Shown here: one piece after another, positions 15,560 through 22,931 of the stretch
How the letters are laid out: the number at the start of each line of letters is the position of its first letter
Position numbering within the stretch: the first letter of the stretch is position 1
Source of the DNA: Betaproteobacteria bacterium
Lineage (GTDB): Bacteria; Pseudomonadota; Gammaproteobacteria; Burkholderiales; SG8-39
NCBI GenBank assembly: GCA_012274205.1
Contig: JAAOZY010000031.1
Span: forward strand, 1-25,917
Length of the DNA: 25,917 nucleotides
Reading direction: 5' to 3'
Notes under the pieces: generated by a model
Databases searched by the model: none
What the model was told of the DNA's origin: nothing
Seen by the model: only the letters and a program-made list of their open reading frames with translations
Made by a program: the position numbers and the translations under genes

Positions 15560-15570
15560 GAGGACAGACA

Positions 15571-16428
15571 ATGAAGCGCGTACGCAAATGTGTATTTCCG
15601 GTGGCAGGCATGGGCAGCCGCTTTCTGCCAGCGACCAAGGCCAGCCCGAAGGAAATGATGCCGGTGGTGGACAAGCCGCTGATCCAGTATGCGGTCGAGG
15701 AAGCGGTGGAGGCGGGCATCACCGACATGATCTTCATCACCGGGCGCAACAAGCGCACCATCGAAGACCATTTCGACAAGGCCTACGAGGTGGAAGCTGA
15801 ACTGGCCGCGCGCGGCAAGCTGGAACTGCTCGAACTGGTGCAGACCGTCGTTCCCTCGCGCATCAACTGCATCTACATCCGCCAACCGGAGCCGCTGGGT
15901 CTGGGCCACGCCGTGCTGTGCGCAGAGCCGGTGGTCTACGACGAGCCGTTCGCGATCATCCTGGCCGACGACCTCATCGACGCCGCGCCGCCGGTCATCA
16001 GCCAGATGGTAAAGGTGTACGAGCAGCACCAGTGTTCCGTGCTCGGGGTGGAGGAAGTGCCGCGCGAAAATACGCGCCAATACGGCATCGTGAAGACCGA
16101 TGGCAGCGAGCCGGGCGTGGTCAGCGCCATGATCGAGAAGCCGCTGCCGAAGGATGCGCCGTCCACGCTCGCCGTCGTCGGCCGCTATATCCTGAACCCG
16201 CGCATCTTCCACCACCTTGCCGGTGTGCAGGCGGGGGCGGGCGGCGAGATCCAGCTGACCGACGGCATCGTCGCGCTGATGCGGGAGGAGAAAGTACTGG
16301 CCTATCGCTTTCAGGGCAAGCGCTACGATTGCGGCTCCAAGCTGGGTTATCTCAAGGCCACGGTGGAGTATGGCAAAAAGCATCCCGAGACCGGCGCCGC
16401 GTTTAGCGCGTACCTGAAGTCGCTCTAG
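15571..16428 (+). CDS. galU: UTP-glucose-1-phosphate uridylyltransferase
   Basis: The 285-residue enzyme makes UDP-glucose from UTP and glucose-1-phosphate, feeding exopolysaccharide, lipopolysaccharide and other glycan synthesis. The nucleotide-binding signature is VAGMGSRFLPATKASPKEM (11-29), and the metal-binding acidic residues lie in ILADDLID. The C-terminal GKRYDCGSKLGYLKA is the normal GalU end. GAGGA lies 6 bases before the ATG. It is preceded by a strong hairpin with a T-run, which suggests conditional read-through from ligA or a promoter inside ligA. Confidence 0.95.
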   Translation: MKRVRKCVFPVAGMGSRFLPATKASPKEMMPVVDKPLIQYAVEEAVEAGITDMIFITGRNKRTIEDHFDKAYEVEAELAARGKLELLELVQTVVPSRINCIYIRQPEPLGLGHAVLCAEPVVYDEPFAIILADDLIDAAPPVISQMVKVYEQHQCSVLGVEEVPRENTRQYGIVKTDGSEPGVVSAMIEKPLPKDAPSTLAVVGRYILNPRIFHHLAGVQAGAGGEIQLTDGIVALMREEKVLAYRFQGKRYDCGSKLGYLKATVEYGKKHPETGAAFSAYLKSL

Positions 16429-16448
16429 GCGGGGCAGGCACTGAGCAA

Positions 16449-17006
16449 ATGGATCAAAGCGCGCGCGCCTGGCGGATACTGGAATCGGCCGATTTGATCC
16501 ACAGCGCGGCCGCGGTGGATGCCGCCATCGAGCGCGTCGCCGCGGAAATCACGGCAAAGCTGAAGGACCAGTATCCCCTGGTGCTGTCGGTGATGGGTGG
16601 GGCGGTGGTGTTTACCGGGCGCATCCTGCCGCTGCTGAATTTTCCGCTGGATTTCGATTATATCCATGCCTCGCGCTACGGCGATGCCACCAGCGGCGGC
16701 GAGGTGGTATGGAAAGTCGGCCCCAAGGGCGGGGTTTCCGGCCGGGTCGTGCTGGTACTGGACGACATTCTCGACGCGGGCGAGACCATGCGCGCGATAC
16801 GCGAGCGCGTGCTCGGCCTGGGCGCGCGCGCATTCTATTGCGCCGTGCTTACGGACAAGAAGAAAGCCGCGGCCAAACCCCTGTGCGCTGATTTTATCGG
16901 CCTGTCGCTGCCGGACCGCTATGTGTTCGGCTGCGGCATGGACGCGCACGGCGCCTGGCGCAATCTGCCGGCAATTTATGCCTTGCGCGAGGATGGCGAA
17001 GCATGA
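16449..17006 (+). CDS. hpt: Hypoxanthine-guanine phosphoribosyltransferase
   Basis: The 185-residue enzyme converts hypoxanthine or guanine plus PRPP into IMP or GMP in purine salvage. The PRPP-binding loop is VLVLDDILDAGETM (101-114), and the early MGGAVVFTGRILP segment fits the purine phosphoribosyltransferase fold. The start is 20 bases after galU, indicating the same transcript. The next gene encodes an enzyme expected to release hypoxanthine, so the two together would recycle the purine of methylthioadenosine. Guanine versus hypoxanthine preference cannot be read off. A pyrimidine phosphoribosyltransferase is unlikely given the loop sequence. Confidence 0.86.
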   Translation: MDQSARAWRILESADLIHSAAAVDAAIERVAAEITAKLKDQYPLVLSVMGGAVVFTGRILPLLNFPLDFDYIHASRYGDATSGGEVVWKVGPKGGVSGRVVLVLDDILDAGETMRAIRERVLGLGARAFYCAVLTDKKKAAAKPLCADFIGLSLPDRYVFGCGMDAHGAWRNLPAIYALREDGEA

Positions 17007-17030
17007 GCGCGCGCGGAGCGAGGTCCCGGG

Positions 17031-17058
17031 TTGCGTGCGCGGCGCGCCGTGATAACAT
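17031..17058 (+). promoter_or_regulatory. Weak candidate promoter before the thioinosine phosphorylase gene
   Basis: TTGCGT (17031-17036) and TAACAT (17053-17058) are separated by 16 bases in the 97-bp gap after hpt. A start near 17065 would give a leader of about 39 bases. The match is modest. Confidence 0.3.
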
Positions 17059-17103
17059 CGGCGCCGTTGCCGTGCCCGGGTTTTCATCCCTGTCTTTGTT
17101 CCC

Positions 17104-17841
17104 ATGTTAGCCATCATTGGCGGCAGCGGCCTGACCCAGCTGTCGAATCTCGACGTCACGCGCCGCCTGGCGGTGCGCACGCCCTATGGTGAACCCTCGG
17201 GCGCATTGACCTTTGGCCGCATCTGCGGCGTGGACGTCGTGTTTCTCGCGCGCCACGGCTACGGCCACACGATTCCGCCGCACGAGGTGAACTATCGCGC
17301 CAACATCTGGGCGCTCGCGGAGCAGAAGGTCGAAGGCGTGGTTTCGGTCGCGTCGGTGGGAGGAATACGCGCGGATATGCAAGCCGGGGCCATCGCGGTG
17401 CCGCACCAGATCATCGACTACACCTGGGGGCGCAAGAACACCTATTACGATGGCGGGGACAGTCCGGTCACGCACATCGACTTCACCGAACCGTACTCCG
17501 CCAATTTGCGCCGCCGCATCATCGACGCGGCACGCGCGAGCGGCGAAGCGATTGCCGACGACGCAGTTTATGCCGCGTGCCAGGGCCCGCGGCTTGAAAC
17601 CGCCGCCGAGATCGACCGCCTGGAGCGCGACGGCGCCGACGTCGTCGGCATGACCGGCATGCCGGAAGCAGCGCTGGCGCGCGAAGCCGGCCTCGATTAC
17701 GCCGCCATCGCCGTGGTCGCGAACTGGGCCGCCGGCCGCGGCACCAGCGTGCATGCGATCCGCCTCGACGACATCGAGCAGGTGTTGCAGGCTGCGCTCG
17801 CGCGCGTGCGCCGCATCATCGAACAGCTGGTGGTGGCATGA
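17104..17841 (+). CDS. S-methyl-5'-thioinosine phosphorylase (MTAP/PNP family)
   Basis: The 245-residue protein belongs to the methylthioadenosine/purine nucleoside phosphorylase family. It begins with the phosphate-binding IIGGSGL; other conserved blocks are LARHGYGHTIPPHEVNYRAN (49-68), CQGPRLETAAEI (159-170) and VGMTGMPEA (181-189). Its overall sequence resembles the Pseudomonas enzyme that splits methylthioinosine to hypoxanthine and methylthioribose-1-phosphate. Position next to hpt supports that substrate, although methylthioadenosine or another purine nucleoside remains possible. The start gives the family N-terminus but has no clear ribosome binding site. Its stop overlaps the def start (ATGA). 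Confidence 0.82.
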   Translation: MLAIIGGSGLTQLSNLDVTRRLAVRTPYGEPSGALTFGRICGVDVVFLARHGYGHTIPPHEVNYRANIWALAEQKVEGVVSVASVGGIRADMQAGAIAVPHQIIDYTWGRKNTYYDGGDSPVTHIDFTEPYSANLRRRIIDAARASGEAIADDAVYAACQGPRLETAAEIDRLERDGADVVGMTGMPEAALAREAGLDYAAIAVVANWAAGRGTSVHAIRLDDIEQVLQAALARVRRIIEQLVVA

Positions 17842-18368
17842 TTCGCGAGGTGCTCAAGATGGGCGACCCGTTCCTGCTGCAGCAGGCGCGGCCGGTGGAG
17901 CGCTTCGACACGCCGGAGCTGCAGGCGCTGCTGGCCGATATGCGCGATACCATGGCACATCTGAACGGCGCAGGGCTGGCGGCGCCGCAGATCGGCGTCG
18001 GTCTGCAGGTCGTAATATTCGGCGTGGCGCGGAATCCGCGTTATCCCGATGTCGAGGAAGTTCCGGACACGGTGCTCATCAACCCGCAGCTAAGCCCGCT
18101 CTCGGACGAGCTGGAGGAGGACTGGGAAGGCTGCCTGTCGGTGCCAGGACTGCGCGGCATGGTGCCGCGTTATGTGCGCCTTCGCTACCAGGGCTACGAC
18201 GAGAAGGGCCAGCGCATCGACCGCAGCGTCGACGGCTTCCACGCGCGCGTGGTGCAGCACGAATGCGACCATCTGGCGGGCATCCTTTACCCGATGCGCA
18301 TCCGCGATTTCAGCAAATTCGGTTTCATCCAGGCGTTGTTCCCGGGCGAGGAAGTCCTCGACGAATAA
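17838..18368 (+). CDS. def: Peptide deformylase
   Basis: The 176-residue metalloenzyme removes the formyl group from the N-terminal methionine of new proteins. All three motifs are intact: GAGLAAPQIG (44-53), EGCLS (97-101, metal-binding cysteine) and HECDH (141-145, two metal histidines and the catalytic glutamate). It overlaps the phosphorylase gene by four bases and is the last gene of the plus-strand run. def usually pairs with fmt; fmt is absent here, so this may be a second deformylase copy. No defect is seen. Confidence 0.95.
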   Translation: MIREVLKMGDPFLLQQARPVERFDTPELQALLADMRDTMAHLNGAGLAAPQIGVGLQVVIFGVARNPRYPDVEEVPDTVLINPQLSPLSDELEEDWEGCLSVPGLRGMVPRYVRLRYQGYDEKGQRIDRSVDGFHARVVQHECDHLAGILYPMRIRDFSKFGFIQALFPGEEVLDE

Positions 18369-18372
18369 GCCG

Positions 18373-18392
18373 CGCGCCGGCGTGCCGGCGCG
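18373..18392. terminator. GC-rich palindrome between convergent def and glnD
   Basis: Two 9-base arms (CGCGCCGGC and GCCGGCGCG) are separated by GT in the 36-bp gap. It could form a strong hairpin in either transcript. The lack of a T-run makes classic intrinsic termination uncertain. Confidence 0.45.
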
Positions 18393-18404
18393 GGCTGCTG
18401 CCGC

Positions 18405-20993
18405 TTATTGGTGCGTCAGGGCCTCGAGCAGCTCGCTTTCGAGCTTCAGCACGGTCTTCGGGTTGGCGAGTGCCGCGCCGGATACGAGGAATACGTCTTC
18501 GGCGCGCTCGCCCAGGGTCACGATCTTGGCCGTGATCAGGTTGATGCCATATTTCCCCAGCACCAGTGCTATCGCGTAAAGCAGGCCGGGGCGGTCGCCG
18601 GCAATGATCGACAGCGCGTAACTGGCGCCGCGCTCGTCCGGCCGGATGGCGACCTCGGGCGTGATCGGAAAATGCCTGAGCTGGCGCGATACCCGCCCGC
18701 GCGTCGGCGGCTGCAGCGGCGTCTGCCGCTGGAGCCGGTCCGCAAGATCGGTCTCGATCAGGTTGATCATGTCGCGGTAGTGCGGATTGTTGCCCGGGCC
18801 GAGCAGCAGGAAGGTGTCCAGCGCATAGCCGTGGCGCGTGGTATGGATGCGCGCGTCGGCGATGCTGTAGTTGATCTGCTCGAAATAGCCGCAGATGCGC
18901 GCAAACAGGTCGCGCTGGTCGCGCGTATAGATCATCACCTGGAGTCCTTCGCCGATCGGCGACAGGCGCGCTTTCACCACCGGGCGGTCGGCATCGACGC
19001 GGTAGTGCAGCGTGCGCGTCTGCCAGGCGATGTCCTGCGCGTCGTGGCGCAGGAAATAGGCCACGTCGAGCTGGCTCCACAGCCGGTCCTTGACCTCGTC
19101 CGACAGCGCGTACAAACGCAGCAGGCGCAGCGCGTCGTCCTGCTTCGCCTGGATGTCCTTCTCGAAGCCGATGCTGTCGCCGCGCAGTAGCCTTCGGGCG
19201 AGCAGGAACAGGTCTTCTAGCAGCTTGCCTTTCCATGCGTTCCACACCTTGGGGCTGGTGCCGCGCACATCGGCCACGGTGAGCAGGTACAGCGCGGTCA
19301 GGCGGCGCTCGGTTTTTGCCGTAGCGGCGAAGGCGCTGATGACCTCCGGGTCGGACAGATCCTGCTTTTGCGCCACCGCCGACATGCTGAGGTGGTGCTC
19401 GACCAGGAACGCAACCAGATCGGTGTCCTCGCGCGAGAGGCCGTGCGCGCGGCAAAAGCTGCGCGCATCGCGCATGCCGAGCGTGGAGTGGTCGCCGCCG
19501 CGGCCCTTGGCGATGTCATGGAACAGCGCCGCGACGTACAGCAGCCAGTGGCGCTCGAATCCGGCCATCAGGCGGCTGCACTGCGGATACTCGTGGGCGA
19601 ATTCGACCATGGTGAAGCGGCGCAGGTTGCGAATCACGGTGAGTATGTGCTGGTCGACAGTGTAGGCGTGAAACAGGTCGTACTGCATCTGCCCCACGAT
19701 CCGGCCGAACGCGGGCAGGTAGCGGCCGAGGATGGAGTACTGGTTCATGCGCCGAATCTCGTGCACGATGCCGCGCGGCTGCTGCAGGATCTGCAGGAAC
19801 AGCGCGCGATTGGCCGGATCGCGGCGAAAGCGCGCATCGATTCGGCTGCGGGCGCGCCACAGCGCGCGCAGCGTGGGCGCGCTCATGCCCTTGAGCTCGG
19901 AGTGCTGCTGCAGCAGCAGGAAGCTTTCGAGGATGGCGCCAGGCTGGCGCTCGAACAGCTCGGGGTCGCGCGCATCCAGCAGTTCATGCGCCGCCTGGAA
20001 GCGTTCGTTGAGGATTTCGGGCTCGCTGTGCTCGCGCGACAGCAACTGCACCGCAATATTCTGCAGCAGCAGCGTATTGAGCTGGGTGATTGCCTTGGCG
20101 GTGCGGTAATAGCGCTGCATCAGCTGCTCGCTCGCACGCTTGCCCGGCGTGTCGGCATAGCCGAACTGCACGGCCAGGGCGCTCTGATAGTCGAACAGCA
20201 GCCGGTCTTCGCGCCGGCCGGCAATGTAGTGCAGGCGCACGCGCAGTTCGCTCAGAAACTTCTGATAGCCGGCGAGCTGCCGCGCTTCCGCTGTTGTAAT
20301 CAGATCGCGCGCGGCGAGCTGCATCCAGTTGTCGCCCAGACCCGCAGAGCGGCTGATCCACAGAATCGCCTGCAGGTCACGCAGTCCGCCCGGCGCCTCT
20401 TTCAGGTTGGGCTCCAGGCTGTACGGGCTTTCCTGGAATTTGCCATAGCGCTGCTCCTGCTCCAGGCGCTTGGACTGGAGAAACGCCTGCGGATCGAGCT
20501 GCGCGCGCATGGCGCCGGTGAATGCGGCAAACAGGCTGCGGCTGCCGGCGAGCCACCTGGCTTCGAGCAGGCTGGTCTGCACCGTGATGTCCTTTGCGGA
20601 TTCAGACAGGCATTCGTCTATGGTGCGCACGCTGTGGCCGGGCTCGACGCCCGCATCCCAGAGGCCGCCGATCAGGGCTTCGAGCTTGGCTTTGAGTTCT
20701 GCGTCCGGCTCGTGCGGCAGCAGGACCAGCAGGTCGACGTCGGAATAGGGAAACAGCTCGCCGCGGCCGTAGCCGCCGACGGCGGCGAGCGCGAGCGAGT
20801 TCGGCAGCGCCGCCTGCTTCCAGATGCTTCTGAGCGTCCGGTCGATGAGCAGCCGGTGATGGCGCAGCACCTGCGTCGCATTGCCCTCGGCGACGTAACG
20901 CCGATGCAGCTCGCGCCGCCCCTCCTGCAGCTGTTCGCGCAAACTGGCAGCGGGACGCCGCGCCGGATCCGCGAGCTGCGCGCCGGGGGTCAC
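18405..20993 (-). CDS. glnD: [Protein-PII] uridylyltransferase/uridylyl-removing enzyme
   Basis: The 862-residue bifunctional enzyme adds or removes UMP on PII proteins (GlnB/GlnK) in response to glutamine, setting nitrogen assimilation. The nucleotidyltransferase site is GGYGRGELFPYSDVDLL (73-89) with the catalytic DxD at 85-87. The HD hydrolase domain includes HAYTVDQH (442-449) and FHDIAKGRGGDHS (491-503). Two C-terminal ACT domains, at about 685-730 and 790-840, sense glutamine. The start is GTG at 20993, overlapping the map stop by four bases (GTGA), so it is translated after map. All domains are complete. Confidence 0.95.
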   Translation of the reverse strand: MTPGAQLADPARRPAASLREQLQEGRRELHRRYVAEGNATQVLRHHRLLIDRTLRSIWKQAALPNSLALAAVGGYGRGELFPYSDVDLLVLLPHEPDAELKAKLEALIGGLWDAGVEPGHSVRTIDECLSESAKDITVQTSLLEARWLAGSRSLFAAFTGAMRAQLDPQAFLQSKRLEQEQRYGKFQESPYSLEPNLKEAPGGLRDLQAILWISRSAGLGDNWMQLAARDLITTAEARQLAGYQKFLSELRVRLHYIAGRREDRLLFDYQSALAVQFGYADTPGKRASEQLMQRYYRTAKAITQLNTLLLQNIAVQLLSREHSEPEILNERFQAAHELLDARDPELFERQPGAILESFLLLQQHSELKGMSAPTLRALWRARSRIDARFRRDPANRALFLQILQQPRGIVHEIRRMNQYSILGRYLPAFGRIVGQMQYDLFHAYTVDQHILTVIRNLRRFTMVEFAHEYPQCSRLMAGFERHWLLYVAALFHDIAKGRGGDHSTLGMRDARSFCRAHGLSREDTDLVAFLVEHHLSMSAVAQKQDLSDPEVISAFAATAKTERRLTALYLLTVADVRGTSPKVWNAWKGKLLEDLFLLARRLLRGDSIGFEKDIQAKQDDALRLLRLYALSDEVKDRLWSQLDVAYFLRHDAQDIAWQTRTLHYRVDADRPVVKARLSPIGEGLQVMIYTRDQRDLFARICGYFEQINYSIADARIHTTRHGYALDTFLLLGPGNNPHYRDMINLIETDLADRLQRQTPLQPPTRGRVSRQLRHFPITPEVAIRPDERGASYALSIIAGDRPGLLYAIALVLGKYGINLITAKIVTLGERAEDVFLVSGAALANPKTVLKLESELLEALTHQ

Positions 20994-21799
20994 AGGCGGG
21001 GGACCTTCGGTACCGGTTGCGCCGGCGCGCCGTCGGACAGCGTCAGCACCTCATGCCCGGTCTCGGTAACGAGCACGGTATGTTCCCACTGCGCAGACAG
21101 GCTGTGGTCCTTGGTCACGATGGTCCAGCCGTCGGACAGCTCGCGAATCGCCGGTTTGCCCGCGTTGATCATGGGTTCGATGGTGAAGATCATGCCGGGC
21201 TGCAGCGTTACGCCGGTGCCGGGACGCCCATAATGCAGTACCTGCGGCTCCTCGTGGAAATTCCTGCCGATGCCATGGCCGCAGAATTCGCGCACGACGC
21301 TGTAGCCGTGCTCCTCCGCATGTTTTTGGATCGCGGCCCCGATGTCGCCCAGGCGCGCGCCGGGCGCGACCGCGAGGATGCCCAACCACATGCATTCGTA
21401 GGTGGTTTCGCACAGCCGGCGCGCCTGGATTGCAGGTTCACCGACGCAGAACATGCGGCTGGTGTCGCCGTGATAGCCGTCCTTGATCACGGTGATGTCG
21501 ATGTTGACGATATCCCCGTGTTTCAGCTGCCGCTCGCCGGGAATGCCATGGCAGACCTGGTGGTTGATCGAGGTGCAGATGGATTTTGGATAGGGCTGGT
21601 AGCCCGGCGGTGCATAGTTCAGCGGCGCCGGCACCGTTTTCTGCACCTTGACCATGTAGTCGTGGCAAAGGCTGTCGATTTCGCCGGTCGTGATCCCGGA
21701 TTTGACATGGGGGCCGATGAAATCGAGCACTTCGGCCGCGAGGCGTCCGGCGATGCGCATTTTTTCGATTTCTTCTGCGGTCTTGATGTGGATGCTCAT
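20990..21799 (-). CDS. map: Methionine aminopeptidase, type I
   Basis: The 269-residue metalloprotease removes the initiator methionine after deformylation. The metal ligands are all visible: D101, D112, H175, E208 and E239, with the substrate histidine H84 in NHQVCHGIP. No N-terminal zinc-finger extension is present (type Ia). It lies divergently from rpsB and upstream of glnD on the same strand with overlap, a common proteobacterial layout. The ATG at 21799 has no clear purine-rich ribosome binding site; its leader is instead pyrimidine-rich with two near-identical CCTTCCCA tracts. Confidence 0.95.
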   Translation of the reverse strand: MSIHIKTAEEIEKMRIAGRLAAEVLDFIGPHVKSGITTGEIDSLCHDYMVKVQKTVPAPLNYAPPGYQPYPKSICTSINHQVCHGIPGERQLKHGDIVNIDITVIKDGYHGDTSRMFCVGEPAIQARRLCETTYECMWLGILAVAPGARLGDIGAAIQKHAEEHGYSVVREFCGHGIGRNFHEEPQVLHYGRPGTGVTLQPGMIFTIEPMINAGKPAIRELSDGWTIVTKDHSLSAQWEHTVLVTETGHEVLTLSDGAPAQPVPKVPRL

Positions 21800-21882
21800 C
21801 TAGGAACTGGGCTCACAGGATGGGAAGGTCAAAGGGTGGGAAGGATAAAGGATAGCCCCGTCCAAGGGAAGCCAAGCCTAAC

Positions 21883-21928
21883 GCACCGGCACGGCGGCTG
21901 CGCCTGTCGGCAGGTTCCGTGCCGGTGC
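21883..21928. repeat. 46-bp cruciform-forming inverted repeat
   Basis: The arms 21883-21894 and 21917-21928 are perfect 12-base complements (GCACCGGCACGG). Inside the loop CCTG/CAGG forms a second small stem with a TCGG tetraloop. It lies upstream of the rpsB promoter, so it is outside the rpsB mRNA; it may be in the map leader. Confidence 0.75.
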
Positions 21929-21967
21929 CGCCGGCGAAGTTTAATCTGCTGTTTAGTCATGGATTTC

Positions 21968-21995
21968 TTGAACAAAGCTCACCCTTCATGATACA
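21968..21995 (+). promoter_or_regulatory. rpsB operon promoter
   Basis: A -35 box TTGAAC (21968-21973) and a -10 box GATACA (21990-21995) are separated by 16 bases, with a TG just before the -10. The predicted start is near 22002, giving a leader of about 108 bases before rpsB. Confidence 0.55.
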
Positions 21996-22001
21996 CTTGC
22001 A

Positions 22002-22109
22002 AGCTAGCCAAAATTCTTGGCTAAATTTTATCCGCCTGCTCTTAGGGTGCCCTTTGCCGGGTTATGACGAGCCGGGTGGTTATGACTAACCCTAAACGGA
22101 GAAGTTTGA
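22002..22109 (+). promoter_or_regulatory. Structured rpsB leader, possible S2 autoregulatory element
   Basis: The leader has a 7-bp hairpin TAGCCAA/TTGGCTA (22005-22023, loop AATTC) and a longer-range 7-bp pairing TTAGGGT (22042-22048) with ACCCTAA (22089-22095). The latter encloses a direct repeat, GCCGGGTTATGAC (22056-22068) and GCCGGGTGGTTATGAC (22071-22086). The ribosome binding site CGGAGAA (22097-22103) follows at once. In E. coli, S2 represses its own operon through the rpsB leader; the same here is inference. Confidence 0.5.
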
Positions 22110-22865
22110 ATGTCCACGACCATGCGTCAAATGCTGGAAGCCGGGGTGCACTTCGGCCACCAGACCCGCTTCTGGAACCCGAAGATGGCCCCTTTCATTT
22201 TCGGCCATCGCAACAAGATCCACATCGTTAACCTGGAAAAAACCATGGTGATGTACCAGGAGGCGATGAAATACGTGAAAAAAATGTCCGCCAACAAGGG
22301 CACCATTCTGTTCGTTGGCACCAAGCGCCAGGCGCGTGAAATCATCAAGGAAGAGGCGATACGCTGCGGCGCGCCCTATGTCGACCACCGCTGGCTGGGC
22401 GGCATGCTCACCAACTTCAAGACCGTCAAGCAGTCGATCAAGCGCTTGAAGGACATGGAGGCCATGGTGCAGGACGGCAGCCTGGAAAAACTGGCGAAGA
22501 AAGAGGCGCTCGGCATCCAGCGCGAACTGGTCAAGTTCGAGCGCAGCCTGGGCGGCATCAAGGACCTCACCGGCGTGCCCGACGCGCTGTTCATCATCGA
22601 TGTAGGCTACCAGAAGGGGGCAGTGGTCGAGGCCAACAAGCTGGGCATACCGATCATCGGCGTGGTCGACACCAACCACTCGCCCGAGGGCATTACCCAC
22701 GTGATTCCCGGCAACGACGATTCCAGCCGAGCGATCCGCCTGTATGCACGCGGCGTGGCCGACGCAATCCTCGAGGGCCGCGACGTGTCGCTGCAGGAGA
22801 TCGTGTCCGGTGCCGGCGCCGACGAATTCGTGGAACTGGAAGCGCAGGAAGAATCGGCCGACTGA
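22110..22865 (+). CDS. rpsB: 30S ribosomal protein S2
   Basis: The 251-residue ribosomal protein sits between the head and body of the small subunit and helps to dock S1. The N-terminal MRQMLEAGVHFGHQTRFWNPKM and the central HRWLGGMLTNFKT and IIGVVDTN(H)SP blocks are near-invariant in S2. The ATG at 22110 follows CGGAGAA at normal spacing. It opens the conserved rpsB-tsf-pyrH-frr-uppS cluster and is probably autoregulated through its leader. The length is normal, with a short acidic C-terminal tail. Confidence 0.97.
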   Translation: MSTTMRQMLEAGVHFGHQTRFWNPKMAPFIFGHRNKIHIVNLEKTMVMYQEAMKYVKKMSANKGTILFVGTKRQAREIIKEEAIRCGAPYVDHRWLGGMLTNFKTVKQSIKRLKDMEAMVQDGSLEKLAKKEALGIQRELVKFERSLGGIKDLTGVPDALFIIDVGYQKGAVVEANKLGIPIIGVVDTNHSPEGITHVIPGNDDSSRAIRLYARGVADAILEGRDVSLQEIVSGAGADEFVELEAQEESAD

Positions 22866-22886
22866 GGCGCAGCGCCGTTGTCGTGC

Positions 22887-22911
22887 AAAAGGGGCGCAAG
22901 CCCCTTTTTTT
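22887..22911 (+). terminator. Intrinsic terminator/attenuator between rpsB and tsf
   Basis: AAAAGGGGC and GCCCCTTTT form a 9-bp stem around a GCAA tetraloop, followed by more T (to 22911). It starts 21 bases after the rpsB stop. Partial termination here would lower tsf expression relative to rpsB. Confidence 0.85.
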
Positions 22912-22931
22912 GAACTATGAGGAGCAAATAA

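Larger units (their letters stand above)
21800..22109. other. 310-bp divergent regulatory region between map and rpsB
   Basis: No gene is seen. From left to right it contains two 11-base near-repeats in the map leader (21818-21828 and 21834-21844), a long inverted repeat (21883-21928), the rpsB promoter (21968-21995) and the structured rpsB leader (22002-22109). For map, TTGGCT and TATCCT on the minus strand, about 15 bases apart, could be promoter boxes, but this is weak. Confidence 0.7.

Noticed and set aside
19368..21233. 621-codon open frame antisense to glnD and map
   Set aside because: It spans two well-recognised genes in antisense and contains no recognisable domain.
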